A DNA stretch of 64,000 bases, from contig JBAQWV010000154.1 in the NCBI GenBank assembly GCA_049299095.1, forward strand, positions 7,294 through 71,293, in the 5' to 3' direction. A program made the position numbers and the translations under genes. This document shows positions 15,921 to 23,126 of the stretch, piece after piece. The notes under the pieces are model-generated. The model ran no database searches and was not told the DNA's origin. It was given only the letters and a program-made list of their open reading frames with translations. How positions within the stretch are numbered: position 1 is the stretch's first letter; each line of letters begins with the position of its first letter. The stretch is from JAAEKA01 sp049299095 (GTDB lineage Bacteria > Chloroflexota > Anaerolineae > JAAEKA01).

Positions 15921-17093
15921 TCAGAAGGCTAGTGCGTTGCGCACGAAGCGCAGCGCGGTTTCTGCCAGCACAGCCGCGCCAATGGGCAGCGCGTCCTCGT
16001 CCAGATCGAAAGTGGCCGTATGCAGATAGCTGGCCGGGCCACCGGGGCGTCGCACGCCCAGCCGGAACATGGCGCCGGGCGCGCGCTGCGCCATAAACGC
16101 GAAATCCTCTGCTCCCATGCTTGGTTCGCTTGCGCCAACGTTGACCGCGCCCAGTTCGTCCGCCGCGACGGCACTTAGCCAGTCTACAGCCCGCGGATCG
16201 TTGTAGAGCGGGGGATAGCCGCGCTCGATTGCCAGCGCGTAATCGCCGCCAAAGCTGCGCGTGAGGCTGAATGCCCGCTCGACATCGGCGATCAACTGCT
16301 CGCGCACGTCACGGTCGAAGCTGCGTAGCGTGCCCAACAGGGTAACCGCGTCGGGAATGACGTTATCGGCTGCGCCGCCCTGTACTTTGCCGACTGTCAC
16401 CACGCACGGCAGGGTCGGACCAATACGCCGCGAGGGAATGGCATAGAGTGCGTTGAGTACCTGACTGGTGAGCCAAATCGGATCGAGGGTGTGATGCGGG
16501 TAAGCACCATGACCGCCACGGCCCAAAACATGACCGTGAAAGTTGTCTACGGCGGCTTGCATCCAGCCGCTGCTGACCTGAATCTGCCCGGTTTCCAGGG
16601 TGCCGTGGACGTGCAACGCAATCACTGCGTCCACGCCGTCCAGCGCGCCATCTTCGATCATGCGTGGCGCGCCGCTGATGCCGTTGTCGTAGCCCCCTTC
16701 TTCAGAGGGCTGAAACAGCAGGCGCACCTGGCCGGGGAACTGGCGGCCATTGAGCAGGCGCGCCACACCCAGCAGCATGGCCGTGTGGGCATCGTGACCG
16801 CAGGCGTGCATCTTGCCCGCGTTTTGTGAGGCAAAGGACAGGCCGGTTTGCTCGTGGATGGGCAGCGCGTCCATGTCGGCGCGCACGCCGATCACCGGGC
16901 CATCGCCGTCGCCCAGATACGCCACCACGCCGCTTTTGCCGACGCCGCTGCGATATTCGACGCCCAGCTCGGCCAGCGCCTGCGTAACTACGCCACTAGT
17001 GTGGACAAGATCAAAACCCAGTTCGGGCTGCTGATGAATGGTACGTCGCCAATGGATCAACTGATCCTGAATGGCCTTGGCTTCTGCTAGCAT
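15921..17093 (-). CDS. M20-family amidohydrolase (N-acyl amino acid/IAA-amino acid hydrolase type)
   Basis: A 390-residue metal hydrolase that removes acyl or carbamoyl groups from amino acids. Motifs in order: HWRRTIHQQPELGFDL near the start, DMDALPI (metal and catalytic Asp), MHACGHDAHTAMLLG with the metal-bridging cysteine and histidines, FQPSEEGGYDNG (catalytic Glu pair) and HLHF-like HVHG further on, with MGAEDFAF near the C-terminus providing the last ligand region. This order fits the AmhX/HipO subgroup of M20D. It converges on the M1 peptidase gene with a 5-bp gap, so the two do not share a transcript. Exact substrate unknown. Confidence 0.92.
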   Translation of the reverse strand: MLAEAKAIQDQLIHWRRTIHQQPELGFDLVHTSGVVTQALAELGVEYRSGVGKSGVVAYLGDGDGPVIGVRADMDALPIHEQTGLSFASQNAGKMHACGHDAHTAMLLGVARLLNGRQFPGQVRLLFQPSEEGGYDNGISGAPRMIEDGALDGVDAVIALHVHGTLETGQIQVSSGWMQAAVDNFHGHVLGRGGHGAYPHHTLDPIWLTSQVLNALYAIPSRRIGPTLPCVVTVGKVQGGAADNVIPDAVTLLGTLRSFDRDVREQLIADVERAFSLTRSFGGDYALAIERGYPPLYNDPRAVDWLSAVAADELGAVNVGASEPSMGAEDFAFMAQRAPGAMFRLGVRRPGGPASYLHTATFDLDEDALPIGAAVLAETALRFVRNALAF

Positions 17094-17345
17094 ACAAACT
17101 CCTTTATTGGGGGTGTTTTTTGCTTAAGATTTATGCAGTTTATGTCCTTTAGGAGTTACGCAAAACTGTGTTGGAGAAAGTAAATTCGTTAAAGGGGTTC
17201 CTTGGCCCGTGTGTGGGTCTCGGAATGACAACCACACTACCAATTGGGTAAGCCCTATCTTCTAACATTTGCGCAGTTCATGTCATTTCGAGGAGCGTAA
17301 CAGCCTGTAGCGAGAAATCTCTACTTCTGGGGATGACGAACAGGA
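17094..17345. repeat. Degenerate interspersed repeat fragments (GTCATTyCGAG type)
   Basis: This gap contains TCGGAATGACA (17219-17229) and, inverted, GTCATTTCGAGGAGCG (17282-17297) followed by AGCGAGAAATCTCTAC and GGATGAC. Such GTCATTCCGAG...GAGAAATCT strings are typical of interspersed repeat elements in many environmental bacteria. AGTTACGCAAAACTGTGT (17154-17171) resembles ACTTACGCAGAAGTGCGT at 20705-20722. No transposase remains. The repeats directly abut the truncated 5' end of the pseudogene that follows. Confidence 0.5.
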
Positions 17346-17665
17346 TTTCTCCAGCCTGCAAAAAGTGGATAAAGACGCCTGCAAAGCCGCCGCGACAGAT
17401 GGCGCATCAGCCTGGGAAATGTACTGGAAGATCACGCTGCCTTCGCTAACCACCGCCACCATCGTCAACGCCATCTACACCGTCATCCCCTTGTCACACT
17501 TTTCGGAAAACAAGGTGATGCAGTATATCTAGCGTCAGACCTACGCAATGCAGGGCTGCCTTGGCTACGATGCCAGTGCCATGTCCATTATCACTTCGGC
17601 GTGATGGTGCTGCTGTTGAGCATTATCTTCATCCAGGGGTTGAAAAGGGCTATATCAGCCAGCAG
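17346..17665 (+). pseudogene. Remnant of a sugar ABC transporter permease (MalF/UgpA type)
   Basis: Translation from 17346 gives an EAA-loop-like sequence (KAAATDGASAWEMYWKITLP) that in MalF/UgpA-type permeases contacts the ATPase, then a membrane stretch TATIVNAIYTVIPL. It is interrupted by a TAG at 17530-17532 in what should read on through VMQYI. After the stop the same frame continues as RQTYAMQGCLGYDASAMSII, then a frame change near 17592 restores GVMVLLLSIIFIQGLK, the expected last membrane helix. The 5' two thirds of the gene are missing. Stop, frameshift and truncation together show it is dead. No intact partner genes of that transporter lie nearby. Confidence 0.8.
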
Positions 17666-17710
17666 CCGGGCGCGTTTCATGTCTGGCTTGCTCCTCACAG
17701 CCAGGCCGGA

Positions 17711-18445
17711 CTACGCGGGGAGTTTCGTCTCTAGCTGCCGGTACACGGGCCAGGACTGTGCGAGGCCGGGCGCGATGCGTTCAGGGGTTGTCGTGAGCAG
17801 GTGATCCAGTTCCGTCTCGCCGCACAAATACAGCCCCTCGACTTCGCCGTCGGCAAAGCGCAGGGCCGCGAAGCCCGCGGGCGTCAACGTGGCTGTGAAG
17901 ACCTGTGTAATGTGACAGATATGCACCGGTGGGTTGAGGCTGTCCGCTTCGCAGCGCCGGTAGGGCGCGCCGACAGTTTGTAAGCCCGCTGCGGTGAGCA
18001 TCTGCGCCTGCGGTGACAGGTCAAGGCCGAGTTCTTCGCTCGCCTCCTGATAGATCGCCTGCTGCCAGCTCAGGCCCGCGCGTACGTGGCCGGTGACGGA
18101 TAAATCCAGCCGGCCGGGCCAGTCTACATGGCGGCCGCGCACTTGCAGCGCCAGCCAGTTTTGCGGCGTGCGCAGCACCAGATGTACAGTGCGGTGGCAC
18201 AACCCCAGCAAATGACATAGCCAGCGGGGAACCACGACGCCGGTCGTTGCGCCGTCATCAGTCGTCAGGTCGAACGGCTCAAAATGCTTGGGGCGCGGCT
18301 GGATCACGGGCTGCCAGCGGGCTACCAGCGCATCTGCTTCGATTTGGGTCAGCGGGGAAACGCGTTGCGCCGCGGCCAGATCGTCAGTCAACTGCTCCAG
18401 CAGTACTGTATCCAGCCGCGGCGGCGCGGAATTGGAATGAGGCAT
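17711..18445 (-). CDS. Nudix hydrolase with an N-terminal DUF4743-like region
   Basis: A 244-residue protein. Residues about 1-95 form an N-terminal domain like that preceding Nudix domains in thiamine-pyrophosphokinase-related or isopentenyl-diphosphate-isomerase-like proteins. The Nudix box is GHVRAGLSWQQAIYQEASEE followed by LGL. The core catalytic Glu residues of the REUxEExGU half are kept (EASEELG), but the first Glu of the box is Leu and the Arg is Gln, so the motif is slightly degenerate. It would hydrolyse a nucleoside diphosphate-linked substrate, or isomerise a prenyl diphosphate; which one cannot be judged. It is the gene after the ABC import cluster, 75 bp downstream of the ATPase gene. 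Confidence 0.8.
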   Translation of the reverse strand: MPHSNSAPPRLDTVLLEQLTDDLAAAQRVSPLTQIEADALVARWQPVIQPRPKHFEPFDLTTDDGATTGVVVPRWLCHLLGLCHRTVHLVLRTPQNWLALQVRGRHVDWPGRLDLSVTGHVRAGLSWQQAIYQEASEELGLDLSPQAQMLTAAGLQTVGAPYRRCEADSLNPPVHICHITQVFTATLTPAGFAALRFADGEVEGLYLCGETELDHLLTTTPERIAPGLAQSWPVYRQLETKLPA

Positions 18446-18520
18446 CGTTGAGAAAGGAGAGAGCGCAGCGGTTTGCTCTTTCGGCGTAAGTTCTGGCTGT
18501 TGCTGTGCTCTTCGTGGTTT

Positions 18521-19258
18521 TTAATGCAGAATCTTGCTCAAGAAGAGACGGGTACGTTCGTGTTGCGGGTTGTTGTACAGATCGTTGGGGGTGGTGTCTT
18601 CCACGACCGTGCCCTGATCCATGAAGATGATGCGATTGGCGGCCGCGCGGGCAAAGCCCATTTCGTGGGTGACGCACACCATCGTCATGCCGGTCTGCGC
18701 CAGGTCTTGCATCACGTCCAGCACTTCTTTGATCATCTCCGGATCGAGCGCGCTGGTCGGCTCGTCGAAGAGCATGATCTTGGGGTTCATCGCCAGCGCG
18801 CGGGCAATCGCCACGCGTTGCTGTTGGCCGCCGGAAAGCTGGCCGGGGTAGGCTCCTGCTTTTTCGGGGATGCCGACGCGGTTTAGCAATTCCATTCCCA
18901 CGCGCTCGCGCTCGCCTTTGTCGCGCTTACGCACGACGCGCTGGGCCAGCGTGATGTTGTCCAGTACGGTGAGGTGTGGAAACAGGTTGAATTGCTGAAA
19001 GACCATGCCAACCTCGGTACGCATTTGGTTGATGTTGGTCGAGCGCGCTTCGAGGTCTACGCCTTCGATGTAAACATGGCCTTCGGTGGGTTTTTCGAGG
19101 TGGTTGATGCAGCGCAGCATGGTGGACTTGCCGGAGCCGCTGGGGCCAATCACCACTACGACCTGCCCGCGGCCAATTTCCAGATCGATGCCATTCAGCG
19201 CGGGCACGCGGCCGAAGTATTTGTGCAAGTTGACAAGGCGAATAATGGGATCATCCAT
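18521..19258 (-). CDS. Polar amino acid ABC importer ATPase (GlnQ/HisP type)
   Basis: A 245-residue ATPase with Walker A GPSGSGKST (38-46), Q-loop MVFQQFNLFPH, signature LSGGQQQR, Walker B IMLFDEPTSALDP and switch His in VTHEMGFA, all intact. The sequence is of the GlnQ/HisP class serving amino acid importers (COG1126). Its start overlaps the end of the permease gene by 8 bp, so they are co-translated. It is the only ATPase gene in the import cluster, although the cluster also encodes two Dpp-type permeases that normally work with DppD/DppF-type ATPases. Confidence 0.95.
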   Translation of the reverse strand: MDDPIIRLVNLHKYFGRVPALNGIDLEIGRGQVVVVIGPSGSGKSTMLRCINHLEKPTEGHVYIEGVDLEARSTNINQMRTEVGMVFQQFNLFPHLTVLDNITLAQRVVRKRDKGERERVGMELLNRVGIPEKAGAYPGQLSGGQQQRVAIARALAMNPKIMLFDEPTSALDPEMIKEVLDVMQDLAQTGMTMVCVTHEMGFARAAANRIIFMDQGTVVEDTTPNDLYNNPQHERTRLFLSKILH

Positions 19259-20093
19259 TGGTATTCCATCTCCGTTCGATCAGGCGCACCACGATGATGA
19301 AGATCAGGGTGACGACCAAGTACAGGAAGGCAGCCGAGTTGTAGCCTTCAATCGCGCGCAGGTTGCGCGAGACAAAAAGGCGTGCCATTTGCAGGATTTC
19401 CGGCACCGCCACGACGCTGACCAGCGCCGAGTCCTTGAGCATCGCTACCAGATCGTTGGCGAGCGGTGGCACCACGCGGCGGATGGCCTGCGGCAGGATC
19501 ACGTAGCGCATGGATTGGGTGTAACCCATGCCGAGCGAACGCGCGGCTTCCATCTGGCCACGCGGGATTGATTCGATGCCGGAACGATATACTTCAGCCA
19601 GATAGGCCGCGTAGCCGAAGCCCAGGCCCAGAATTGCCCCCTGCACGCCAGTTAGCGGAAAGCCCTGACCGAAAATTTGGCGCAGGAAGGGCACCACCAC
19701 AAAGCCGATCCAGATGATTAGCACCAGCATCGGCACGCCGCGCATCAACTCGACATACAGTGTGCTGGCATGAAACAGGATCGGGTTCTTGGAGACGCGC
19801 ATGATGCCCAGGAGCAGACCGACGATCAGGGCGATCAGGTAGGCGGTCAGCGTGGTGACGAGTGTCATCATTACGCCGTTGCGCACATCAAGGCCAAAGG
19901 CCATCTCCGTGGATGTGGGGGGGCGAATGATGAAGTTGAGGGCATCGCGGTAATTCTCATTCCGCAACATGCCGAACAACGCCGCGCCCAGGGCGAGGAT
20001 CATGATGATCGCCCACCAGGGGAACTCGCGCATTTGTTCACCGAAGGTGAGCCGGGAACGCATGGCAGGCTTTGCCGATCCATCTTGATTCAT
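19251..20093 (-). CDS. Polar amino acid ABC importer permease (HisM/GlnP type)
   Basis: A 280-residue membrane protein with about five to six hydrophobic segments and the EAA loop of amino-acid importers: RSGIESIPRGQMEAARSLGM, followed by YVILPQAIRRVVPPLAN, where the ATPase couples. The N-terminal 40 residues are longer than usual and hydrophobic. A start at the ATG for MRSRLTFG would shorten it by ten residues. It precedes and overlaps the ATPase gene and follows the thiol peroxidase gene by 44 bp. Confidence 0.93.
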   Translation of the reverse strand: MNQDGSAKPAMRSRLTFGEQMREFPWWAIIMILALGAALFGMLRNENYRDALNFIIRPPTSTEMAFGLDVRNGVMMTLVTTLTAYLIALIVGLLLGIMRVSKNPILFHASTLYVELMRGVPMLVLIIWIGFVVVPFLRQIFGQGFPLTGVQGAILGLGFGYAAYLAEVYRSGIESIPRGQMEAARSLGMGYTQSMRYVILPQAIRRVVPPLANDLVAMLKDSALVSVVAVPEILQMARLFVSRNLRAIEGYNSAAFLYLVVTLIFIIVVRLIERRWNTNG

Positions 20094-20137
20094 GATAACA
20101 GTTTCTCCTGGTGGAAAGCGGATAGGAATACTCGCAG

Positions 20138-20656
20138 CTAGAGTGCTTGGACGGCGGCCAGCGCCTCGTCGTAGGCGGGGTGTTGGGCAATTTCTGGCAC
20201 ATATTCGACATAGCGCACCACATCATCGGCGTCAACGATGAAGATGGCGCGCTGTTCCACGCGCAGTTCCTTGATGTGTGTGCCGTAGGCGTTGCCGAAA
20301 TCCATGTTGTAATGGTCGGACAGGGTGATTACACGGTCTACGCCTTTAGCTGCGCACCATTCCGCGAGGTGGAAGGGCAGGTCGGCGCTGACGGTGACGA
20401 CGACGACATCATCACCAAAGTTGGCGGCTTCTACGTTGAAACGCCGCGTTTGCGCGTCGCAGATGCCGGTGCCGATCGAGGGAATTACGTTGATCAGACG
20501 CACTTTGCCTGCGGTCGAGGCCAGCAGACCCACGCGACCATTGAACCCTTTGTCATTGAGCGTTACTTCCGGGGCTTGATCGCCGACGGCTAGCGCCGGC
20601 CCTATGACTGTGAGCGGTGTGCCTTTCAGCGCAGCCGCGCCAAAACGTTCTTGCAT
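20138..20656 (-). CDS. tpx: Thiol peroxidase, atypical 2-Cys peroxiredoxin
   Basis: A 172-residue Tpx-family peroxiredoxin reducing hydrogen and alkyl peroxides with thioredoxin. The peroxidatic site reads PSIGTGICDAQTRRFN, with the catalytic Thr and Cys kept; the usual SIDTPVC is changed at Asp (to Gly) and Pro (to Gly). The resolving cysteine is present in DLPFHLAEWCAAKG. The ATG at 20656 is preceded by AAAGG. It sits inside the ABC import cluster in the same orientation, with 145 bp upstream and 44 bp downstream, so it may be co-transcribed or have its own promoter in that 145-bp gap. Confidence 0.93.
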   Translation of the reverse strand: MQERFGAAALKGTPLTVIGPALAVGDQAPEVTLNDKGFNGRVGLLASTAGKVRLINVIPSIGTGICDAQTRRFNVEAANFGDDVVVVTVSADLPFHLAEWCAAKGVDRVITLSDHYNMDFGNAYGTHIKELRVEQRAIFIVDADDVVRYVEYVPEIAQHPAYDEALAAVQAL

Positions 20657-20801
20657 GAAAAGGAACCTTTCTTAACCTGGAGGTAGATTGAGATTGGGAA
20701 TAGAACTTACGCAGAAGTGCGTCTGTTCAGTAGATTAGGAAATTGGTGTGCCGGAAACGGTCAGAGAAGACATCCAGTAAACCAATCTAACGATCACCGG
20801 T

Positions 20802-21857
20802 TCATCGATTCTTCATGCGCGGGTCCAGAGAATCGCGCAGGCCATCGCCCAGCAGGTTGAATCCCAGCACAGTAATGACGATGGCAACCGCCGGGAAGAG
20901 AATCAAATGCGGCGAGGTGAACATCTGGTTACGCTCGGCGCCGATCATCGCGCCCCACTCAGCCGTGGGGGGTTGCGCGCCCAGGCCGAGGAAGGAAAGC
21001 GCGGCGGTGTCCAGGATGGCCGTGGCGATGCCCAGCGTCGCCGCCACGATCAGCGGCGCGGTGGCGTTGGGCAGGATGGCGCGGAAGAGGATGCGCCCCG
21101 GCTTGGCCCCGATTGAGCGCGCGGCGGTGACGAATTCCTGTTCCTTGAGCGATAGCACCTGCGAGCGTACCAGGCGCGCATAGGTGGGAATGGACACCAG
21201 CGCGATGGAAATCAGCGCCGTCAGCAGCCCCACATCCTCAAAGCCCAACACGCGCTGCATCACATTCAACCCGCGGGCAAAGAAGCTGCCCTCCGCCACC
21301 GTCAGCAGCGCGGAGTTGATGGCTATCGCCAGGATCAGCGAGGGAAAGGCCAGCACCACGTCCATGATGCGCATAATCAGGTTGTCGGTCAGGGAGCCGA
21401 TGTAGCCGGCAATCGCGCCGAGCAGGATGCCGATGATCACCGCCAACGACACCGTGTACAGACCGGCTTTCAGGGACACGCGCGACCCGTACAGCACGCG
21501 GCTGTATAGATCACGTCCATTGCCATCGGTGCCAAAATAATGTTCGGGCTGGCCTTCGGCGCAACGGAAGAAGTTGATCACTGGCAGCGAGGGCAGATTA
21601 TCTACGGCATGAATACATGGTTTTTGGCGTGGCCGCACCCCCTGTTCCTTACCCAGCAGCACCGCGTTTGGGCTATGCGTTGCTAAAATGGGGGCAAGCA
21701 ACGCCATACCGATCAAAAAGACCGCAATAACGATACCAATCTGGCCAGAACGACGATACAGCACCAGATCGCGCAGGCCCTCGGCCCAAAAGCCGCGTGA
21801 CTTGCGACGCTTGCTGGGTTCGAGATCGGGCAGGGTAGCAGCTTGTTGCGCACTCAT
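20802..21857 (-). CDS. Peptide/nickel-type ABC importer permease (DppC family)
   Basis: About 351 residues with an N-terminal cytoplasmic stretch, one membrane segment, an outer loop with two cysteines (KPCIHAV and FFRCAEG), the DppC hallmark FGTDGNGRDLYSRVLYGSRVSL, and five further segments. The EAA loop reads ARSIGAKPGRILFRAILPNA. I prefer the second ATG at 21857, because AGGAA lies six bases upstream; the ATG at 21863 abuts the stop of the previous gene. It should pair with the DppB-type permease encoded immediately upstream. The loop insertion between the first segment and FGTD is longer than in E. coli DppC. Confidence 0.94.
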   Translation of the reverse strand: MSAQQAATLPDLEPSKRRKSRGFWAEGLRDLVLYRRSGQIGIVIAVFLIGMALLAPILATHSPNAVLLGKEQGVRPRQKPCIHAVDNLPSLPVINFFRCAEGQPEHYFGTDGNGRDLYSRVLYGSRVSLKAGLYTVSLAVIIGILLGAIAGYIGSLTDNLIMRIMDVVLAFPSLILAIAINSALLTVAEGSFFARGLNVMQRVLGFEDVGLLTALISIALVSIPTYARLVRSQVLSLKEQEFVTAARSIGAKPGRILFRAILPNATAPLIVAATLGIATAILDTAALSFLGLGAQPPTAEWGAMIGAERNQMFTSPHLILFPAVAIVITVLGFNLLGDGLRDSLDPRMKNR

Positions 21858-21866
21858 AAGCATTTC

Positions 21867-22940
21867 CTACGTCAGGCGAATGCGAGGATCGAGGAAGCCG
21901 TACAAAATGTCCACGATCAGGTTGATCACCAGGAACACCACAGCCGTAACCAGCGTGAAGCCCTGAATCACGGCGTAGTCGCGCGCGGTGATGCCTTCGT
22001 ACAAAGCGCGTCCAACACCGGAAAAGCCAAAGATGGTTTCCGTCAGCACCGCTCCACTCAATAAAAAGCCCAGCGACAGGCCAATAATCGTCACCACCGG
22101 CAGCAGTGCGTTACGCAGGGCATGGCGCACCAGCACCACCCGTTCGTTGAGGCCCTTGGCGCGCGCGGTGCGAATGTAATCCTGGCCGAGCACTTCCAGC
22201 AGGCTGGAGCGGGTCATGCGTGCAATAATGGCCATGGGGATCGTGCCCAGCGCGATGGCGGGCAAAATCATGTGCTTGAGGCTGTCCACGAACAGCTTGC
22301 CATCCAGGTTGATGATGGCGTTGACGAAATAAAGGTTAGTGAAGAACTGCGCCAGCCGGTAAAAGGGGCTGGTTTCGCTGACGTTGAACTTGTCTACAAA
22401 TGAAGTAACCGCCATGCCCGCCGACAGGCGGCCTGATGGCGGCAACGCAAAGGGAGTATCCTTTAGCCCGATGGCAAAAATATAGGCTAGGAATAACCCT
22501 AACACAAAGACTGGAATGGAGACGCCGATATTCGCGCCGATCATTGTCACCACGTCAACCAGACTGTTGTGACGCTTGGCCGAGATAATCCCCAGGATCA
22601 TGCCAAATACGACGGCAAACAGCATGGCGCTGAACGCCAGTTCAATTGTAATCGCCAGACGCTCGGCGATCATCTGCGTGACCGGTTGGCCGAAGCGGAA
22701 AGATGTGCCCAGGTCGCCGGTGGCCACATCGCGCAGATAGATACCGAACTGCGTCATGATTGGCTTGTCCAGGCCGTAGCGCGCATTGAAGGCTGCACAG
22801 GTGACCGGGTTGGCCTTTTCGCCCAGGATGGCAACACACGGATCGCCCGGCAGCAAGCGCGCCAGTCCGAAGGTAACAAACAGGATGCCAAACAGCACGG
22901 GCAGCGCAGCCAACAAGCGTTGAATGATGTATTTGGTCAT
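21867..22940 (-). CDS. Peptide/nickel-type ABC importer permease (DppB family)
   Basis: A 357-residue permease beginning MTKYIIQRLLAALPVLFGILFVTFGLARLLPGDP, the DppB/OppB N-terminal signature. An outer loop carries two cysteines (DPCVAILGEKANPVTC). The region DLGTSFRFGQPVTQMI and the EAA loop TARAKGLNERVVLVRHALRNA are typical. It follows the binding-protein gene by 186 bp across a partial terminator and is followed 3 to 9 bp later by the DppC-type gene. Confidence 0.94.
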   Translation of the reverse strand: MTKYIIQRLLAALPVLFGILFVTFGLARLLPGDPCVAILGEKANPVTCAAFNARYGLDKPIMTQFGIYLRDVATGDLGTSFRFGQPVTQMIAERLAITIELAFSAMLFAVVFGMILGIISAKRHNSLVDVVTMIGANIGVSIPVFVLGLFLAYIFAIGLKDTPFALPPSGRLSAGMAVTSFVDKFNVSETSPFYRLAQFFTNLYFVNAIINLDGKLFVDSLKHMILPAIALGTIPMAIIARMTRSSLLEVLGQDYIRTARAKGLNERVVLVRHALRNALLPVVTIIGLSLGFLLSGAVLTETIFGFSGVGRALYEGITARDYAVIQGFTLVTAVVFLVINLIVDILYGFLDPRIRLT

Positions 22941-22965
22941 AATCGCCTGGCTTTACAGCGTCATT

Positions 22966-23006
22966 GAAAAACTGAAAATGGGGCGCCGCCAGCAGCAGCG
23001 CCCCAT
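22966..23006 (-). terminator. Stem-loop between binding-protein and permease genes
   Basis: On the minus strand ATGGGGCGC (23006-22998) pairs with GCGCCCCAT (22986-22978), 9 bp with an 11-nt loop, followed by TTTCAGTTTTT. The position after the first gene of an ABC import operon is typical for lowering permease expression relative to the binding protein, or for protecting the upstream message. Confidence 0.72.
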
Positions 23007-23126
23007 TGATCACGAGCTAAATCAGGGCGTGGCAGCGTACCACGACCGCAGCAGGATCAGCGCACGCTGCGCTGGGCCGGCTGGCCTGTCTGGGAAACAT
23101 CCACCACGCCATGATGATCATGATAC

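Noticed and set aside
17154..20722. IS ends suggested by AGTTACGCA and ACTTACGCA strings
   Set aside because: Only two short, diverged matches without terminal inverted repeats or transposase fragments; not enough to call a mobile element.
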